A stretch of 6,563 nucleotides of DNA. It comes from Verrucomicrobiota bacterium. GTDB lineage: Bacteria > Verrucomicrobiota > Verrucomicrobiia > Limisphaerales > AV2. The notes under the pieces were generated by a model that did no database searches, was not told the DNA's origin, and saw only the letters and a list, made by a program, of their open reading frames with translations. The stretch is from NCBI GenBank assembly GCA_003219675.1, contig QHPW01000308.1, positions 1 through 6,563 of the forward strand, in the 5' to 3' direction. The position numbers were made by a program, and so were the translations under genes. Positions 1-4,326 of this stretch are shown piece after piece (position 1 is the stretch's first letter; each line of letters begins with the position of its first letter).

Positions 1-17
1 CACGATTCCAAGGCATC

Positions 18-2375
18 GTGATGCTTTTGGTTTTCGGCCTGGGATTGTCACGAACGGATGCGACCGAGGCGATACCTGACAAACGGGTCGTGCTCACGTT
101 TGATGACGCCGTGGCTTCGCACTACTCGGTGGTGCGGCCCATCCTGAAGCGTTACGGATTCGGCGCCACGTTCTTTATCACCGAGGGATTTTCCTTTCGC
201 ACGAACAAGCAGGATTACATGACCTGGGAGCAGATCAAGGAACTGGACCAGGATGGATTTGAGATCGGCAATCACACGCGCGATCACTTCGGGGTTTCGG
301 ACCGCACGCTTGGACAGTTGCGCGAACAGATTGAAGCCATTAACGCCCGCTGCGCCGAGCGCGGCATTCCGCGCCCGGTCAGCTTCGCATATCCCGGAAA
401 TGCCATTACCCCGGGCGCGCTGCCGATTCTCCGGGAGCTCGGCATCCGGTTCGCCCGGCGCGGCGGCGCACCCGAACATCCGTATGAATGGGGACAGGGA
501 TTCGCTTACGAGCCGGGCGTGGACCATCCGCTGTTGATTCCCTCCGCGGGTGACGCGCGGCCGGATTGGACGATCGACGATTTCAAACGAGCGGCGGACC
601 AGGCGCGGGCGGGCCAAATTGCGGTCCTGCAGTTTCACGGAGTGCCCGATCGCGAGCATCCATGGGTGCACACGCGGCCCGAACGTTTCGAGGAATTCAT
701 GCGCTATCTTCACACCAATGCCTTCAAAGTGGTGGCACTCCGCGACCTGGCGCGATACATCGATCCGGACCGAGCACCGGCGGATGCGTTGGCGATCGTG
801 CAAAAACGAAAGGCCGGTCGCCCGGAGGTCCTTGTGGAGGGCGAGATGGTTGACAATGCAAATGGGAAGCCTTTGCCGGCCCGCCTTTACGTTCATGGCG
901 CCGACGGCACGTGGCATTTCCCGAAATCCGCTTTTGCGCTCGGGTCCGCGGTTCGCTACGAGAGGAGAAACTGGATTAACACGAACGTTGTCGAGATGCA
1001 CACCACGCTCTCAGCGCATCCCTTTCGAGTCGAGCTTCTGCCCGGCCGTTACACGTTTACCGTCGAGCGTGGGAAGGAATTTTTCCCGGAAACGCGCGAG
1101 GTGCTGGTTGAACCTGGCCTGCCGAAGCTGGTGTTCCGATTGCGCCGGTGGGTGGCCATGGCCGAGTCGGGCTGGTACTCCGGCGACACGCACAATCACC
1201 GAGATCCCGCCGAGCTGCCCAACGTGATGCTGGCCGAAGATGTGAACGTCGGATTGCCGATGGTGGACTGGACGACTTCTTCGAGCGTCGCTCCGAGCGC
1301 CAGTGATCGCGGTTTTCCGGGGAACTTTGGAGATGTCCCGGTGCAGATCGACGCCACACATGCCTGGCATCCTCGAAACACGGAATACGAGATTTTTCGG
1401 ACCGGGAACACCAATCACACGCTGGGCGCTTTGCTCATCTTGAATCATCGGACGCGCTTCGATGAGCCGGTGTTCCCGCTTGGCGACATCGCCGCGAAAG
1501 CGCGAGTCGAGGGCGGGTTGCTCGACCTGGAAAAACACAACTGGCCCTGGTCGCTGGCGCTGGTGCCGCTGCTGAAGGTGGACCTTTACGAACTGGCCAA
1601 CAATCATCTCTGGGAAACGGAGTATGCGGTCAAGAACTGGGCGGTGCCTGCACCGGCCTGGATGGGGCTGTCCGGCTCGGGCACGGAAACGGAACGGGAT
1701 TGGACGCTTTACGGTTTTCAGACTTATTATGCGCTGTTGAACTGCGGGTTTCGTTTGCGTCCCGCCGCCGGCACGGCCAACGGCGTCCACCCGGTCCCGC
1801 TCGGTTTCAGCCGGGTGTACGTCCATCTGGATGAGCCGTTCAGTTTCGACGCCTGGATGCGCGGACTCGCTGCGGGGCGCAGCTTCGTGACCACCGGACC
1901 CATGATGCTTGGCAAAGCCGATGGCCAATGGCCCGGAGCCACATTTCAAGCGGCGAACCCACCGAAGGACTATCGGCTCGACTGCACCGTGCAGAGCGAG
2001 CAACCCCTCGAAAGCATTGAACTGATCGTAAACGGGCTCGTGAGCCGGCGCTTCGAACCGCAAAACAAGAAGACCGCCGCCGGCTCGTTCGTGACTGGGA
2101 TTTCGACGGAGTTCAATCCAACCGGGACGTCGTGGCTTGCGTGGCGTTGCTTCGAGAAGAGGCCCGACGACCGTTTCCGCTTTGCGCATACGGCGCCGTG
2201 GTACTTTGAAGTTCCCGGGCAGCCGCTTCGGCCGCGCCGGGTGGAAACCGAGTGGCTCGTGACGCGTGTGAAGGAGGAAATCGCGCGAAGTCGCCGTATC
2301 GCCCCGGATAGTTTGATCGAGGATTACCAACGGGCGCTTGGAATCTACGAACGAATCGCCGAAACAGCACGGTAG
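18..2375 (+). CDS. Exported NodB polysaccharide deacetylase fused to a CehA/McbA-type metallohydrolase (5' end possibly outside window)
   Basis: Residues count from the GTG at 18. Residues 1-16 form a hydrophobic signal-peptide-like segment. Residues 22-250 are a NodB (carbohydrate esterase 4) domain: TFDD at 27-30 (general base plus metal Asp), HTRDH at 86-90 (two metal His), FAYPGN at 123-128 and LQFH at 204-207. The family removes acetyl groups from N- or O-acetylated glycans. Residues 270-376 look like a transthyretin/carboxypeptidase-regulatory-type beta domain. Residues 383-640 match CehA/McbA metallohydrolases (PHP-like): YSGDTHNH at 387-394, then YYALLNCGF and AGRSFVTTGP. A beta region containing ELIVNG and a helical tail end the protein. 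The frame stays open to the left edge. AAGG at 10-13 would suit the ATG at 21, but that start leaves no basic n-region, so the true start may lie upstream. Substrate is unknown; the C-terminal domain lacks one Asp expected of PHP-type sites. Family assignment is firm; function is inferred. Confidence 0.9.
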   Translation: MMLLVFGLGLSRTDATEAIPDKRVVLTFDDAVASHYSVVRPILKRYGFGATFFITEGFSFRTNKQDYMTWEQIKELDQDGFEIGNHTRDHFGVSDRTLGQLREQIEAINARCAERGIPRPVSFAYPGNAITPGALPILRELGIRFARRGGAPEHPYEWGQGFAYEPGVDHPLLIPSAGDARPDWTIDDFKRAADQARAGQIAVLQFHGVPDREHPWVHTRPERFEEFMRYLHTNAFKVVALRDLARYIDPDRAPADALAIVQKRKAGRPEVLVEGEMVDNANGKPLPARLYVHGADGTWHFPKSAFALGSAVRYERRNWINTNVVEMHTTLSAHPFRVELLPGRYTFTVERGKEFFPETREVLVEPGLPKLVFRLRRWVAMAESGWYSGDTHNHRDPAELPNVMLAEDVNVGLPMVDWTTSSSVAPSASDRGFPGNFGDVPVQIDATHAWHPRNTEYEIFRTGNTNHTLGALLILNHRTRFDEPVFPLGDIAAKARVEGGLLDLEKHNWPWSLALVPLLKVDLYELANNHLWETEYAVKNWAVPAPAWMGLSGSGTETERDWTLYGFQTYYALLNCGFRLRPAAGTANGVHPVPLGFSRVYVHLDEPFSFDAWMRGLAAGRSFVTTGPMMLGKADGQWPGATFQAANPPKDYRLDCTVQSEQPLESIELIVNGLVSRRFEPQNKKTAAGSFVTGISTEFNPTGTSWLAWRCFEKRPDDRFRFAHTAPWYFEVPGQPLRPRRVETEWLVTRVKEEIARSRRIAPDSLIEDYQRALGIYERIAETAR

Positions 2376-2392
2376 GAGCGCTGTCCTCGTCG

Positions 2393-2409
2393 AGCCAAAC
2401 CAATTGGCT
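2393..2409. terminator. Small hairpin in convergent gap, possible weak terminator
   Basis: AGCCAA and TTGGCT form a perfect 6-bp stem around a 5-nt ACCAA loop, 17 nt after the stop codon of the deacetylase-hydrolase gene. No T-tract follows on either strand, so it is not a canonical intrinsic terminator. Its place between two convergent genes is the main reason to list it. Confidence 0.25.
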
Positions 2410-2425
2410 GCAGACCTGCCCGGGC

Positions 2426-2438
2426 GGTGCTGAGCACC
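2426..2438. terminator. Second small hairpin in convergent gap
   Basis: GGTGC-TGA-GCACC is a 13-nt odd-length palindrome (5-bp stem, 3-nt loop). It lies between the two convergent stop codons, about 40 nt beyond the stop of the minus-strand Tat-signal gene. There is no T-tract on either strand. It could help stop transcription from either side, but this is weak evidence. Confidence 0.25.
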
Positions 2439-2479
2439 TCGAAATTCAAGTGGTCGCCGGCGCCGGCCGGAAGCTCGAT

Positions 2480-4045
2480 TCAAACTTTCAGCATGGCGCG
2501 GGCTTCGGACATGCCGGCGGCCGGACGGCCATACTCGCTTGCGGTCACGCGGGCCAGCGCCACCACATGCCGCCAGCGGAACCTGGCGCGCGTCGCGGCG
2601 AATTCCTCCGAGACAGTCCGATAGAACTTTTCGGCGTGAAGGGCGCCGTCTTCACTGACTGCGTAGCGCAGCAACAGATCGAACATCGGGCGCGGTGAAA
2701 GGCCCAGCTCGCCGTAGCGCTGAACTACGGCGCTGGCTTTGCCCTGGAGATTTCCACGAATCGCCTCGTCGGCCTCGCGCAACAGCGCCTCGGGATCATT
2801 CGATTTGATCTCGCCGAGGTGCCGGGCGACCGGCAACGGCTGCCAGTTGAGGAAATCGCCGCCGCGCGCGGTGCGATCGAGGGCCACCTGATAAGCGCCG
2901 AGAATCAGGCTGGCAAAACAATTGCGCGGGTTGCTCACGCGCGCCATGTTGCGCCAGGCGTTGGACGAATCGCAGGCGTGGACGCCAATCGAGTCGCCGT
3001 GCACGCTGCCCACGGGTTTGCCGGAAACCTCGTCGCGGGGTGTGCGGCCCAGGTCGCGCAAGACCAGTTGATTGGCCGCCAGGGTGATCGCTTCGCCGAT
3101 ATCCGACGGCGACATGCCTTCCGCCAGCGCTGCCGCGGCGGCCTCAGCGGCCTGTTCGGGTGTGGATTTGAAAATGGTCTGGCTCATTTGCTCGACCCAG
3201 CCGTCCTCCGCTTTGCGGTCGCCGGGCGGGCGGCCCAGCAGTTTGTGTTCTTCGAGCATTTTAGGCAGCAGCGTTCGCGGCGCGTCCCAGGTCGAGGTGT
3301 GTTGCCAGGATTCGGCTTTGACACAATATCGGACGGATTGGCGGAGCAGTGTGTGCGCCTGTTCCTTGCCGATGAGTCCGAGCAAATCCCACGCGCGATA
3401 CGGCAACACGACGCGATGGACCTCGGTGTTGTCCTGCACGGCGAACAGCAAATGATTGAAGGCGTCTTCCGCCGAGAGCTGAGCCAGCCGGGCAAAGGTC
3501 TGTTCGGCCTCATTGACGTCCTTGCGCCGCACAGCCTCGCGCAACTGCTCACCGCCGGGACGGTTCTCGGACAACGTCGCGGGTTGCACCGGGTGAAGCA
3601 CTTCATCCTTGCGCCCGCCGTGTTCCTGGATGCGGTTGGTGTTCCGGTAAAGCACCTTGAAGACCGGCAGCGGCTGCAATTCGGCAGGCAGTTCCTGCGC
3701 CATGTGCAACGCCGGAGCCAGGGCCATCATGGTGTGGAAGCCGACGTAGTCTTCGCCGCCAAACGTGCGCGCATTGGCGAGCGCTGCCGCGGCGGTCAAG
3801 CGCCGCAAGTCGGCCTGTCGCGAACGCAACTGTTCCACCAGCGCGGGCAACAGGCGATTGACCGGGGTCTCCTGCATCAGGCACACCAGCGGCTCCAACG
3901 AGCCGAAAGTCAGTGTGTCGGGGGTCTCCTCGGCCAACGCACGGGCCAGTCCCAATTCGCCGGCGACTTCAAAACCCACGGTGGCGACCAACATACCTCG
4001 ACCGACATCAGCCAGAAATTCCCGACGAGTGCGCGGCGTTTTCAT
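2480..4045 (-). CDS. Tat-exported protein of unknown function (521 residues)
   Basis: The N-terminus is a twin-arginine signal peptide: TRREFL at residues 6-11, a hydrophobic stretch at about 18-36, and an ALA-type cleavage site near 36-38. The product is therefore probably folded in the cytoplasm, perhaps with a cofactor, and then exported. I recognise no catalytic domain. The mature part reads as mostly alpha-helical and is rich in His within conserved-looking segments: GFHTMM (H104), NHLLFAVQDNTEVHR (H198, H210), WQHTSTWD (H249) and HGDSIGVHACD (H349, H356). The questin-oxidase-like or other helical oxidase families are possible relatives, but I cannot show this. The start at 4045 is chosen over an in-frame ATG at 4090 because it has a strong Shine-Dalgarno, opens directly onto the Tat signal, and lies downstream of the likely promoter. 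The gene converges on the deacetylase-hydrolase gene and diverges from the EF-hand hydrolase gene. Confidence 0.88.
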   Translation of the reverse strand: MKTPRTRREFLADVGRGMLVATVGFEVAGELGLARALAEETPDTLTFGSLEPLVCLMQETPVNRLLPALVEQLRSRQADLRRLTAAAALANARTFGGEDYVGFHTMMALAPALHMAQELPAELQPLPVFKVLYRNTNRIQEHGGRKDEVLHPVQPATLSENRPGGEQLREAVRRKDVNEAEQTFARLAQLSAEDAFNHLLFAVQDNTEVHRVVLPYRAWDLLGLIGKEQAHTLLRQSVRYCVKAESWQHTSTWDAPRTLLPKMLEEHKLLGRPPGDRKAEDGWVEQMSQTIFKSTPEQAAEAAAAALAEGMSPSDIGEAITLAANQLVLRDLGRTPRDEVSGKPVGSVHGDSIGVHACDSSNAWRNMARVSNPRNCFASLILGAYQVALDRTARGGDFLNWQPLPVARHLGEIKSNDPEALLREADEAIRGNLQGKASAVVQRYGELGLSPRPMFDLLLRYAVSEDGALHAEKFYRTVSEEFAATRARFRWRHVVALARVTASEYGRPAAGMSEARAMLKV

Positions 4046-4053
4046 AAGAGATT

Positions 4054-4061
4054 TCCTTTCC
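4054..4061 (-). promoter_or_regulatory. Ribosome binding site of the Tat-signal gene
   Basis: The minus strand reads GGAAAGGA, ending 8 nt before the ATG at 4045. It decides the start of the gene in favour of 4045 over the upstream in-frame ATG at 4090. Confidence 0.75.
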
Positions 4062-4085
4062 AGACAGCTGTTATGGCATGCTCCA

Positions 4086-4113
4086 TTCATACGCCGATTG
4101 CAGCCGTCGTCAA
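4086..4113 (-). promoter_or_regulatory. Probable sigma-70-type promoter of the Tat-signal gene
   Basis: The minus strand carries TTGACG (4113-4108, 5 of 6 matches to the -35 consensus), a 16-bp spacer, then TATGAA (4091-4086, 4 of 6 matches to the -10). Transcription would begin near 4079 and give a leader of about 35 nt containing the Shine-Dalgarno. The alternative ATG at 4090 lies inside the -10 box, which agrees with the start at 4045. This rests on consensus matching only. Confidence 0.45.
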
Positions 4114-4127
4114 GCGAATCGAGCGTC

Positions 4128-4150
4128 CGGTAGTGCCTAAGGCACTACCG
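4128..4150. repeat. Perfect 23-bp palindrome between divergent genes
   Basis: The arms CGGTAGTGCCT and AGGCACTACCG are exact inverted copies around one central A at 4139. A 7-bp direct repeat CGAGCGT occurs at 4120-4126 and 4149-4155, the second copy overlapping the right arm by two bases. The palindrome ends 14 bp upstream of the proposed -35 of the Tat-signal gene, with its centre about 60 bp upstream of the likely transcript start. It could be a dimeric regulator's operator or one copy of a dispersed palindromic repeat. It is poorly placed to terminate either gene because both read away from it. Confidence 0.8.
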
Positions 4151-4241
4151 AGCGTGCTGATTTGGCTGTAGCGGCACGCACTGGGTTGTCGGCAGCGTCC
4201 TGATTCGGGCTGGTGGTCGGGCCGTTACCGAGGCGCACGGC

Positions 4242-4255
4242 GGTGCGGCCGCACC
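4242..4255. repeat. Perfect 14-bp GC-rich palindrome in divergent intergenic region
   Basis: GGTGCGG-CCGCACC is an exact inverted repeat with no spacer. It lies inside a wider imperfect fold in which TGGTGG near 4211-4216 can face CCACC near 4259-4264. It sits 72 bp upstream of the preferred start of the EF-hand hydrolase gene. Possible roles are an operator or part of a structured intergenic repeat; none is shown by the sequence. Confidence 0.6.
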
Positions 4256-4285
4256 ACTGCCACCAAATGGGACGATTACCTGGCA

Positions 4286-4314
4286 TTGCGATGGCGCTTA
4301 TCCGACGATACACT
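4286..4314 (+). promoter_or_regulatory. Weak promoter-like match before the EF-hand hydrolase gene
   Basis: TTGCGA (4286-4291) and TACACT (4309-4314) are separated by 17 bp; each matches 4 of 6 sigma-70 consensus bases. Transcription would start only a few bases before the ATG at 4327, giving a nearly leaderless message. That fits the absence of a Shine-Dalgarno there. Matches this weak arise by chance. Confidence 0.15.
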
Positions 4315-4326
4315 CGGCGGCGTAAC

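Noticed and set aside
48..1001. 317-codon minus-strand frame antisense to the deacetylase domain
   Set aside because: The plus strand carries all NodB motifs here; the antisense product has no recognisable features.
2456..2467. GCCGGCGCCGGC palindrome near the stop of the Tat-signal gene
   Set aside because: It is a short, low-complexity GC palindrome of a kind expected by chance in this composition, with no T-tract after it.
1011..2483. 490-codon open frame on the minus strand, antisense to the hydrolase part of the first gene
   Set aside because: It is rich in Arg, Pro and His with no recognisable domain, and it overlaps a strand with clear protein motifs throughout. It is a by-product of GC-rich codon use.
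4046..4090. 15-residue N-terminal extension of the Tat-signal gene from an in-frame ATG at 4090
   Set aside because: The extension has no Shine-Dalgarno, contains the ribosome site of the internal start, overlaps the likely -10 box, and would bury the Tat motif behind an unrelated leader.
2819..4171. 450-codon open frame on the plus strand, antisense to the Tat-signal gene
   Set aside because: The composition is that of an antisense shadow, and it runs across the Tat gene's start, Shine-Dalgarno and promoter. The Tat signal and ribosome site support the minus-strand gene.
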